This document shows, piece after piece, positions 1 to 6,156 of a stretch of 15,118 bases of DNA. A program made the translations under genes and the position numbers. The stretch spans positions 1 to 15,118 of the forward strand of contig CATPCA010000311.1 of the NCBI GenBank assembly GCA_955652545.1, given 5' to 3'. The DNA comes from Candidatus Dormiibacterota bacterium. GTDB taxonomy: Bacteria > Chloroflexota > Dormibacteria > UBA8260. Every line of letters starts with the position of its first letter. Position 1 is the stretch's first letter. The notes under the pieces were generated by a model that worked only from the letters and a program-made list of their open reading frames with translations, was not told where the DNA came from and ran no database searches.

Positions 1-658
1 GCAGGTGATGGAGGAGCAGCGTCCCGGCCAGCACGTTGTCGGCGGCGACGCGCAGGTGGAGGGTGCGGCCGGCGAGGTACTTGGAGAGCCATTCTCCGGT
101 GTAGGGCTCGACCTGCATCAGCCCGATCGCGCCCGTGGGCGAGACCACGCCCTGCTGCCACCCGCTCTCCATCCAGGCCACGGCCTTGACCACCCTGGCG
201 TCCACGCCGACCTGGTTGGCGACGTGGGCGAGCAGCGCGTTGACCCTGACGATCTGCCCGGGCACATGCAGGACGGCGCCGATGTGCAACGGGGCGTTCA
301 CGTTGAGGCCGTTGGTGCGAGCCAGGGCGGTGAGGTCGACGCCGTAGCGACGCGCGATGCTGATCAGCGTGTCACCGTGGACGACCGAGTACGTCTCCGC
401 CTCCGCCGCGCCCGAGGTGTAGGACGGGGTGCCCAGCCGCGAGTCGGGGATGTGGAGAAGCTGCCCGATGCGGATCAGGTTGGGGTCGGCGAGGTGGTTG
501 GCCTCGACAAGGGCGCCGACGGTGGTGCCGTGGCGCAGCGCGATCTCGCCGAGAGTGTCACCCGGATGGACCACGTAGGTGCTGGCGATGACGCTGGCGG
601 GCATCGCCGCGACCGCGGTGGCGCCAAGCGCGGCAGCAAGACGTGTGCGGGACGGCAT
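1..658 (-). CDS. LysM-repeat lytic transglycosylase (partial, 3' end outside window)
   Basis: Secreted peptidoglycan-binding and -cleaving enzyme; 219 codons are visible and no stop is reached before the left edge. I translated it from the minus strand. Residues 1-25 are a plausible signal peptide (two Arg, then an Ala-rich hydrophobic stretch ending ASVIAS). Two LysM modules follow: about 28-70 (YVVHPGDTLGEIA ... IGQLLHIP) and about 89-133 (YSVVHGDTLISIA ... IGAVLHVP). From about 140 comes a soluble-lytic-transglycosylase domain with the hallmark VAWMESGWQQ, whose Glu164 is the expected catalytic acid, then SPTGAIGLMQV. In the family this domain cleaves the MurNAc-GlcNAc bond to 1,6-anhydroMurNAc. 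The ATG at 658 has a modest AGGGA about 10 nt upstream. The C-terminal part of the catalytic domain is missing only because the window ends. Confidence 0.93.
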   Translation of the reverse strand, partial: MPSRTRLAAALGATAVAAMPASVIASTYVVHPGDTLGEIALRHGTTVGALVEANHLADPNLIRIGQLLHIPDSRLGTPSYTSGAAEAETYSVVHGDTLISIARRYGVDLTALARTNGLNVNAPLHIGAVLHVPGQIVRVNALLAHVANQVGVDARVVKAVAWMESGWQQGVVSPTGAIGLMQVEPYTGEWLSKYLAGRTLHLRVAADNVLAGTLLLHHL

Positions 659-809
659 TGGCAGAGGTTCCCTGGTGAGATGTGAGCTGGGACGTGGAAC
701 CGGGCTCCGCATGCACGGAGCCCGTTCAGGGTACGGGCGGCCCACAGAAAGGTCAAGGCGTCCGAGCACATCCGGCAACTGCCCGCTGGAGGTGCGGACG
801 CCCCGGTGG

Positions 810-815
810 TACGCT
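810..815 (+). promoter_or_regulatory. -10 box TACGCT of a probable leaderless gene
   Basis: TACGCT lies 7 nt before the ATG at 823, the spacing expected if transcription starts on the A of the ATG. No Shine-Dalgarno sequence is visible in front of this ATG. No convincing -35 is seen (TGGAGG sits at 17 bp). The same TACGCT-7nt-ATG arrangement occurs at 12088. Confidence 0.5.
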
Positions 816-822
816 GCAAGCG

Positions 823-1176
823 ATGCCGCTGCCCACTCCGCGACGTACCCAACTCTCCCTGCCTCTGCTGGGGGCGGTCTTCGGCACGGTCGTGGGGGTG
901 CTGGCGTTCGCGGTGATCGTGGCGCTGTGGCGATCCGGGGCGACGCACGTCGCAGCCCTCGGGGCCGAGGCGACGTTGCTGGCCGCGCTCACCGGAATGG
1001 CTGCCGCCATCCTCAGCGCTGAGCCGGCTCGGCTGCGCCGCTCGCGCGTTCCCACCGGGCGCGCCCTGCCCCGGGCCTGGTGGCCGCCGCAGCACGACCC
1101 CATCCCGTTGGTGGCCGCATGCATCGGCACGCCGATCGTGGCGGGTGCCGGCGCGGCGATCTGGCTCTTCCACTGA
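823..1176 (+). CDS. small three-helix integral membrane protein, function unknown
   Basis: A 117-residue hydrophobic protein that I do not recognise. Predicted membrane helices are at about 13-36, 43-65 and 94-116. A basic, proline-rich loop lies between the second and third (about 66-92, containing RLRRSR and two Trp). The frame is open back to 682, but the N-terminal extension there is low-complexity and not hydrophobic. The ATG at 823 puts a short basic tail before the first helix and sits 7 nt after a TACGCT box, so I chose it. The gene diverges from the LysM transglycosylase gene (658, minus) and converges on queG with a 10-nt gap. It could be a wall- or envelope-associated accessory protein, but nothing in the sequence shows that. 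Confidence 0.65.
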   Translation: MPLPTPRRTQLSLPLLGAVFGTVVGVLAFAVIVALWRSGATHVAALGAEATLLAALTGMAAAILSAEPARLRRSRVPTGRALPRAWWPPQHDPIPLVAACIGTPIVAGAGAAIWLFH

Positions 1177-1186
1177 CCGCCGCGCG

Positions 1187-2290
1187 CTACTGATCTCCGC
1201 CGGAACCTCCGGCCGCCATCCGCTCGAGCGCCCAGCTCGCGGCCTCGCGCACCACCGGGTCGGGATCAGCGCCCGCAGCCCTGCGAAGGGCGGGAGCCGT
1301 CGCCACGGCCCCGGCGTTGCCGAGGGCGACGGCCGCGTTGCGCGCCAGCCCCGACCTTCCGGTGCGGGCGACGGCTGACCCGGCGAAGCGCGCGGCGAAC
1401 TCGTCCTCGTCGAGCTCCAGAAGCTCCACCAGGTCTGGTGCCGGGACCGGCCCGTGCCGAGCTGGGCCGGCGGAGTTGGGGAGGGCAGCCGGGGAGCGAC
1501 GATGGTTGATGGGGCATGCCTCCTGGCACAGGTCGCAGCCGAACACCCATGTGCCCATCAGCGGTCGCAGCTCGACGGGGATTGGCCCGCGATGCTCGAT
1601 GGTCAGGTAGGAGATGCAGCGCCGTGCATCGATGACACCGGGGGCGACGATGGCGCCGGTCGGGCACGCCGGGATGCAGGCGGCGCAGGTGCCGCAGGAC
1701 TTGGCAGAGGGCGTGTCTGCGGGCAGCGGCAGCGACAGCGCGATCTCGGCGAGGAGGACGTAGGAGCCGGCCCCGGAGGTCAGCAGCGATGCGTGCTTGC
1801 CGGTGAACCCGATCCCGGCACGCTCGGCGACCGCGCGGTCCATCGCCCAGCCGTGGTCCACGAAGCGCTTGGCGCGCACCTCGCCAACGCGCGAACGCAG
1901 CCAGTCCAGCAGCTCGTCGCACTGGCGCGCCAACACGTCGTGGTAATCGGCCGGGGTGGCGTCGCCGGGACCGGGCATGCAGGCATAGGCGGCCATCCGG
2001 CCGCGGGGCCGATCCGCCGGGCCGGACGGCGCCTCCTGGACCGGCCGGTAGGGCCAGGCCAGGGCAACGATGCTTCGAGCCCATGGGTAGCGGGCGCCCA
2101 GGTCTGTGCTCGCCACCATCCGCTCGGCCGTCATCCATGGCATGCCGTCCATGCGCCCCGACGTCACCGAGTCCAGGCCGCGGCGACGGGCCTCGAGATC
2201 CGGCTCAGGTCCGGTGACGCCCAGCGCGCACCACCCGCGGGCTTGCGCCTCAGCTCGCAGCTCGTCGCGGAGCGCCGTCCAGTCGCGCAC
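1187..2290 (-). CDS. queG: epoxyqueuosine reductase QueG
   Basis: Catalyses the last step of queuosine synthesis, reducing epoxyqueuosine to queuosine in the wobble position of tRNA, using cobalamin and two [4Fe-4S] clusters. Numbered from the GTG at 2290 (367 aa): GRMDGMPWM near 45-53 matches the conserved N-terminal block. Asp145 in VDHGWAMDRAVAERAG is the expected catalytic acid. Cluster cysteines are 199, 202, 205, 209 (CGTCAACIPACP) and 252, 255, 259 (CDLCQEACP). The C-terminus (about 306-360) looks like a HEAT/PBS-lyase repeat (VREAASWALERM), as in many QueG proteins. An in-frame ATG at 2338 would add 16 residues. I prefer the GTG because the family starts just before the RDELRAEAQARGW helix and a CATACT box lies 8 nt upstream of it. 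The stop is TAG at 1187-1189. Confidence 0.93.
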   Translation of the reverse strand: MRDWTALRDELRAEAQARGWCALGVTGPEPDLEARRRGLDSVTSGRMDGMPWMTAERMVASTDLGARYPWARSIVALAWPYRPVQEAPSGPADRPRGRMAAYACMPGPGDATPADYHDVLARQCDELLDWLRSRVGEVRAKRFVDHGWAMDRAVAERAGIGFTGKHASLLTSGAGSYVLLAEIALSLPLPADTPSAKSCGTCAACIPACPTGAIVAPGVIDARRCISYLTIEHRGPIPVELRPLMGTWVFGCDLCQEACPINHRRSPAALPNSAGPARHGPVPAPDLVELLELDEDEFAARFAGSAVARTGRSGLARNAAVALGNAGAVATAPALRRAAGADPDPVVREAASWALERMAAGGSGGDQ

Positions 2291-2296
2291 GGGGAA

Positions 2297-2302
2297 CGAG
2301 TA
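2297..2302 (-). promoter_or_regulatory. possible -10 box CATACT in front of queG GTG
   Basis: Read on the minus strand, CATACT is followed by 8 nt and then the GTG at 2290, compatible with a leaderless or near-leaderless transcript. The -35 region is not convincing. This site is weaker than the other -10 candidates in the window. Confidence 0.3.
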
Positions 2303-2366
2303 TGAGCAGCGCTCGCTGTCACGCGCGACGCGTACCATTCCGCGCGGCCGCTGGGGACGGCGGCGT

Positions 2367-2374
2367 GAGGGAGG
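2367..2374 (+). promoter_or_regulatory. Shine-Dalgarno of pepA (decides start)
   Basis: GAGGGAGG ends 5 nt before the ATG at 2380. It selects this ATG over the upstream in-frame ATG at 2302, which would overlap the 5' end of queG and add 26 residues unlike the family. Confidence 0.8.
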
Positions 2375-2379
2375 CGACC

Positions 2380-3888
2380 ATGACGATGGCAGTGCGTGGC
2401 GAGGGCGCGCCGGCGGGGATCGGCGGCGATGCGCTCGTGGTCACCGCCTTCACCGGCGAGCTGGGTCCGGCAGCGTCGGAGGTCGACGCTTCTCTGCACG
2501 GTGTGCTGGGCGCCATGATCGCGTCGGGCGAGGTCCGCGGCCGTTTCGGCGAGGTGACCGTGGTGCCGGCCAGCAACGGCGTCGCGGCTGCGCGCGTCGT
2601 CCTGCTCGGCCTCGGGGAGCGGGCACAGCTCGACAGTTATCGCCTCCACAATGCCTACACCCTGGTCGGTCGAGAGCTGCGCAAGCGCAGGTTGTCGCGG
2701 GTCGTCCTCGCCGGCGACGACTCGCTCGCCGGCGGGCCCGCCGCCGATCTCGCTGCCTTGCTCCGCGCCATGGTCACCGGGACACTGGTCGCCAACTTCG
2801 AGGCGGGACTGCACAAGAAGGGCGGCGACCGGCCGCCCCTGATCGAGGAGGTGGTGGTCGGCGGTATTGACAACCATCCAGTCGACGCCGTTGACGCGGC
2901 GCTCGCCGACGCCGTCCTGCTCGCCGACTCGACCCTTCGCGTCCAGCGCTGGACGAGCGAGCCGTCCAACGCCATGACCCCGACGCTGTTCGCCGCCGCG
3001 GTGCGCGATCTCTGCCAGGATGTGCCCGTCACCGTGGAGGTGATGGAGCGCGCCCAGCTCGAGGAGGCGGGCGCCGGCGCGCTGCTCGGCATCGCCAAGG
3101 GGAGCGATGAGCCACCGGTGATGATCGTGGTCAGGTATGACGGCGCACCCGGCGACGATCGTCGGCTCGCGCTGGTCGGCAAGGGCATCACCTTCGACAC
3201 CGGGGGCATCTCCATCAAACCATCGCTGCACATGGAGATGATGAAGTCGGACATGGGTGGCGGCGCCGCCGTGCTGGCTGCGGTGCACGCCATCGCGGCA
3301 CTCGAGGTGCCGTGCAATGTTACCGCCATCGTGCCCGCGACCGAGAACATGCCCGGCGGCCACGCGCTCAAGCCGGGCGACGTGGTGACGGCGATCGACG
3401 GCACCACAATCGAGGTGGTCAACACCGACGCGGAGGGACGCGTGGTTCTCGCCGACGGCCTCGGCCTGGCTCGCCGGCTGCGGGCCACCCACATCGTCGA
3501 CGTGGCCACGCTGACCGGCGCGGCGATCATCGCGCTCGGTCACGTCAGCGCCGGGCTGATGAGCAACGACGCGACGCTCACCGCGCTGGTTCAGCGGGGA
3601 GCGCGCGAGGCGGGCGACCGCTTCGCCGAGTTGCCGATGCATCCCGAGTACGACGTCTGCCTCCGCAGTGACGTGGCCGACCTCGTCAACTGGGGTGGCC
3701 GCGAGGCCGCCACGATCTCGGGCGGCGTATTCATCCGTGCGTTCGCCGGTGGCCTGCCCTGGGTGCACCTCGACATCGCGGGCACGTCATGGAACGACCA
3801 GGGCAACCTCAAGGATGTGCCTGACGGCCCCAGCGGCGCGCCGGTGCGCACGCTGGTCTGGCTGGCGCGCTTCTTCGCCGGCGAATAG
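2380..3888 (+). CDS. pepA: leucyl aminopeptidase (peptidase family M17)
   Basis: Cytosolic di-zinc/manganese aminopeptidase releasing N-terminal amino acids from peptides; 502 aa, the usual M17 length (about 500). The N-terminal macro-like domain covers roughly 1-160. The catalytic domain carries every expected metal and catalytic residue: Lys268 and Asp273 (GKGITFDTGG), Lys280, Asp291 (KSDMGGGAAV), and Asp350, Glu352, Arg354 in the signature NTDAEGRVVLADGL. These fall two residues below the E. coli PepA positions 270, 275, 282, 293, 352, 354 and 356 as I recall them. It is divergent from queG and co-directional with the S51-like gene 65 nt downstream, which seems to have its own promoter. 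The last codons before TAG form the perfect palindrome TTCGCCGGCGAA (3874-3885). Housekeeping peptide turnover is the simplest role. Confidence 0.96.
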   Translation: MTMAVRGEGAPAGIGGDALVVTAFTGELGPAASEVDASLHGVLGAMIASGEVRGRFGEVTVVPASNGVAAARVVLLGLGERAQLDSYRLHNAYTLVGRELRKRRLSRVVLAGDDSLAGGPAADLAALLRAMVTGTLVANFEAGLHKKGGDRPPLIEEVVVGGIDNHPVDAVDAALADAVLLADSTLRVQRWTSEPSNAMTPTLFAAAVRDLCQDVPVTVEVMERAQLEEAGAGALLGIAKGSDEPPVMIVVRYDGAPGDDRRLALVGKGITFDTGGISIKPSLHMEMMKSDMGGGAAVLAAVHAIAALEVPCNVTAIVPATENMPGGHALKPGDVVTAIDGTTIEVVNTDAEGRVVLADGLGLARRLRATHIVDVATLTGAAIIALGHVSAGLMSNDATLTALVQRGAREAGDRFAELPMHPEYDVCLRSDVADLVNWGGREAATISGGVFIRAFAGGLPWVHLDIAGTSWNDQGNLKDVPDGPSGAPVRTLVWLARFFAGE

Positions 3889-3941
3889 CTGCTCCGCCGG
3901 CGACGCGGTGCTGCGGCGGTGGCCGGCGATGGGTGGTGGCC

Positions 3942-3947
3942 TAGGAT
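3942..3947 (+). promoter_or_regulatory. -10 box TAGGAT of a probable leaderless gene
   Basis: TAGGAT lies 6 nt before the ATG at 3954, so the expected transcription start falls on the ATG. The intervening GAACGG is not a Shine-Dalgarno at usable spacing. No good -35 is seen. Confidence 0.5.
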
Positions 3948-3953
3948 GAACGG

Positions 3954-5228
3954 ATGACGGCGCCGCGAGTGTTGGCGATCATCGGGTCAGGCGAGACCGC
4001 GCCGACGATGACATCGGTGCACGCCGACCTGCTCCGGCGCGCCGGCGGCGCGGCTGCGCGCGCGGTGATGCTGGACACGCCCTTCGGCTTCCAGGAGAAC
4101 GCCGACGACATCGCGGCACGGACCCTCGCCTATTTCCGCGACAGCGTTGGCCAGGACATCGAGGTGGCCACTTTCCGCGCCGCGCAGTCGGCGACGCCGC
4201 TGGAGTACGAGCAGATGTGTTCGCGGCTGGCGCAGGCGGACTGGGTGTTCGCCGGGCCGGGCAGCCCGTCCTATGCGGTGCGCCAGTGGGCGGACACGCG
4301 GGTGCCGGGACTGCTCAAAGAGAAGTTGCGCGGCGGTGGCGTCGTCGTCTTTGCCAGCGCCGCCGCGGTGGGGCTCGGCGAGGTGGGATTGCCTGTATAC
4401 GAGATCTACAAGGTGGGTGAAGCGGTCCGGTGGATTCCCGGGCTCGACCTGCTCCGCGAGACGGGGCTTCGTGCCGCGGTCATTCCGCACTACAGCAACG
4501 CCGAGGGCGGGACGCATGACACCCGGTATTGCTACATGGGCGAGCGGCGCCTGCGCATGCTCGAGGCGACGCTACCGGAAGGATGCGACATCCTCGGCGT
4601 CGACGAGCACACCGCGGCGGTGATCGACATCGACGCGCGGACCCTGACCGTCCTCGGGCGCGGGCGCGTGACCTGGCGACGCGCGGGTGTCGAGCGCCAC
4701 TGGCTCGCCGGCGACGTCGTTGCGCTCGACAGCATCGACGACGACGACGGCAGCGGCAGCCGGCAGCCAGCCGACGGCCTGGCCACGGACGCGGCGGGCG
4801 ATGATGACGGGGCGCTCCAGACGAGTCCGTTCATGGACACCGTTCGTGACCAGCGCGAGATGGCGTTGCACGCTCTCGACGCTCGTGACCCCGATGCCGG
4901 CGTCGCCGCCATCCTCGCCGTGGAGACCGCGCTGCACGACTGGTCGCGGGACACACTCCAGTCCGATGAGCCCGACCGCGCCCGGGAGGTTCTCCGCGAG
5001 CTGATGGTGCGCCTCGGGGAATTGGCCCGCGAGGGCGCCGCCGACCCGCGGACGCGGCTGACGCCGATGGTCGACGCTCTGCTCTGTCTGCGCGAGGCGG
5101 CGCGCCGAGAAGGGCGTTTCGACGAGGCCGATCGCCTCCGTGACGCGCTCATCGCGGGCGGCGTGGCCGTCCATGACACGCCGGCCGGGTCGACGTGGGA
5201 GCTCGAGGGCGCGGTCGCCTCACGCTAG
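3954..5228 (+). CDS. peptidase S51 / class-I-amidotransferase-like protein fused to a CysS-like C-terminal domain
   Basis: A 424-aa cytoplasmic protein in two parts. Residues 1-260: Rossmann-like S51 fold, opening VLAIIGSGE, with the AGPGSPSYAVRQW block, a nucleophile-elbow-like VVVFASAAAVGLG (Ser135) and IPHYSNAEGG (His179; His188 nearby). In S51 peptidases (dipeptidase E, cyanophycinase) a Ser-His pair hydrolyses Asp- or Arg-Asp-containing peptides. Here the elbow reads ASAAA instead of the usual G-x-S-A-G, so activity is uncertain. An acidic Asp/Gly/Ser linker spans about 262-285. Residues about 290-424 are helical and end in REAARREGRFDEADRLRD, AVHDTPAGSTWEL, which closely resemble the C-terminal segment of cysteinyl-tRNA synthetase (ARxxKDFxxADxIRDxL, DTPxGTxW). 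No CysS catalytic HIGH or KMSKS motif is present. Substrate unknown; tRNA contact by the tail is only inference. Confidence 0.75.
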   Translation: MTAPRVLAIIGSGETAPTMTSVHADLLRRAGGAAARAVMLDTPFGFQENADDIAARTLAYFRDSVGQDIEVATFRAAQSATPLEYEQMCSRLAQADWVFAGPGSPSYAVRQWADTRVPGLLKEKLRGGGVVVFASAAAVGLGEVGLPVYEIYKVGEAVRWIPGLDLLRETGLRAAVIPHYSNAEGGTHDTRYCYMGERRLRMLEATLPEGCDILGVDEHTAAVIDIDARTLTVLGRGRVTWRRAGVERHWLAGDVVALDSIDDDDGSGSRQPADGLATDAAGDDDGALQTSPFMDTVRDQREMALHALDARDPDAGVAAILAVETALHDWSRDTLQSDEPDRAREVLRELMVRLGELAREGAADPRTRLTPMVDALLCLREAARREGRFDEADRLRDALIAGGVAVHDTPAGSTWELEGAVASR

Positions 5229-5250
5229 CCGTGCGCGCGGGGCGGTCGGG

Positions 5251-5601
5251 TCAGGCGGCGACGCGCATGCTCAGGGCGCGGCGGGCGATGCGATCGAGCT
5301 CGTCGTCCCGGCCCTGCCACATCATCGCCAGCATACGGACGTCGCCGCGCAGCGACCACAGCGGGTGGCCGAACGAGGCCGGGTTGTTCTTCTCGATTAC
5401 GAAGTGGCTGAACCAGGCCACGCTGTACGAGATGACCGGGAATGCCGGCAGCAGGGCGGGGCGGCGGGTGGCGACGCCCACCAAGGCTGTGGCCGCACCG
5501 AGATGGGTGCCGGCGAAGTGAAACCACCGCGTGGCCCGCTTGCTGTGCTGGCCCACGTACCAGGGGAAGAACTCCTCGAAGTCGCTGAACTCCTGCGCCA
5601 T
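5251..5601 (-). CDS. Mpo1-like (DUF962) protein
   Basis: A 116-aa protein of the DUF962/Mpo1 family. The N-terminal FSDFEEFFPWYVGQHS, central RWFHFAGTHLGA and late FSHFVIEKNNPASFGHPLWS match the family order; candidate metal-binding histidines are 19, 28, 33, 66 and 79. Hydrophobic segments (about 36-52 and 54-68) suggest membrane association. Yeast Mpo1 is an Fe(II) dioxygenase of 2-hydroxy fatty-acid alpha-oxidation; the bacterial members are mostly untested, so lipid oxidation is only a suggestion. The frame is open to 5886, but the ATG at 5601 has a strong GGGAGGTG 5 nt upstream and begins at the conserved domain. It is last in a minus-strand run after the mutase and an exported protein, 47 nt after the preceding stop. 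Confidence 0.85.
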   Translation of the reverse strand: MAQEFSDFEEFFPWYVGQHSKRATRWFHFAGTHLGAATALVGVATRRPALLPAFPVISYSVAWFSHFVIEKNNPASFGHPLWSLRGDVRMLAMMWQGRDDELDRIARRALSMRVAA

Positions 5602-5606
5602 GCCGA

Positions 5607-5614
5607 CACCTCCC
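5607..5614 (-). promoter_or_regulatory. Shine-Dalgarno of the DUF962 gene (decides start)
   Basis: Minus-strand GGGAGGTG ends 5 nt before the ATG at 5601. It is the strongest ribosome-binding site in the window and rules out the longer upstream reading. Confidence 0.85.
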
Positions 5615-5648
5615 AGTGTGAAGCCACAGGGTAACGCGGCGGTCCTCC

Positions 5649-6140
5649 TCAGGAGACGGTGACGGTGGCACGGAAGGCAGGACCGATGACGGTGGATCCC
5701 TGCTGCGGAACCAGTTGCACAGTCGCGCTGCCGCGCTGGTCGAGCCTGAGCACCAGGCTGATGCTGATCGTCTCCTGGCCGGTCAACTGCCCACCGCACA
5801 CCCTGTTGCCCGTCGCCTCCACCTGGTCGAGCCCCTGGAACAGGCCCGACACCAGGGTGGCGTCGCCGCCGCTCAGCGACACGCACACCGGGTAGATGCT
5901 GCCGTCGCCGACGTTGTCCACGGCGATGTCGACATGCAGCGGCCGACCCGCTGCGGCGGTGTCCGGCAGCGCGCCGCTGATCTCCGCGTGCGGCGCGCCG
6001 CTGTCGCTGAAGAGCGGCAGCACCACCGCCACGAAAGCCACCGCCACCGCGATCGCGACGACCATGATGCGGGCCGCGCGCGGCATGGTGACGATGCGTC
6101 GCCCGCCAGCCCGCAGCGCCACAGCTGCGCGACGCTGCAT
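5649..6140 (-). CDS. membrane-anchored exported protein, unknown function
   Basis: A 163-aa protein I cannot assign. An Arg-rich N-terminus (1-24) is followed by one strong transmembrane helix at about 25-45, then an extracytoplasmic domain of about 115 residues rich in beta-forming sequence (LHVDIAVDNVGDG, ETISISLVLRL, FRATVTVS). This resembles an immunoglobulin-like or CARDB-like beta-sandwich in style only. Cys86 and Cys115 are the only cysteines and could form a disulfide outside the cell. The ATG at 6140 lies 16 nt after the mutase stop and has no clear Shine-Dalgarno. A GTG at 6092 or ATG at 6086 just before the helix are real alternatives, and an even longer reading would overlap the mutase. 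It is the middle gene of the mutase-to-DUF962 run. Confidence 0.7.
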   Translation of the reverse strand: MQRRAAVALRAGGRRIVTMPRAARIMVVAIAVAVAFVAVVLPLFSDSGAPHAEISGALPDTAAAGRPLHVDIAVDNVGDGSIYPVCVSLSGGDATLVSGLFQGLDQVEATGNRVCGGQLTGQETISISLVLRLDQRGSATVQLVPQQGSTVIGPAFRATVTVS

Positions 6141-6156
6141 CCGCTTGCGAGCGTGC

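Noticed and set aside
5..685. Plus-strand frame of 226 codons opposite the LysM transglycosylase
   Set aside because: The minus strand gives a signal peptide, two LysM modules and the catalytic WMESGWQQ motif; the plus frame has none.
2164..3768. Long open frame (534 codons) on the minus strand opposite pepA
   Set aside because: Low-complexity His/Gly/Arg-rich translation with no motif; a shadow of the high-GC pepA codon bias. The plus-strand reading has a complete M17 active site.
4737..4760. GAC-rich tract that looked like a microsatellite
   Set aside because: It encodes the acidic linker of the S51-CysS-like protein; only a few repeats and in frame with the gene.
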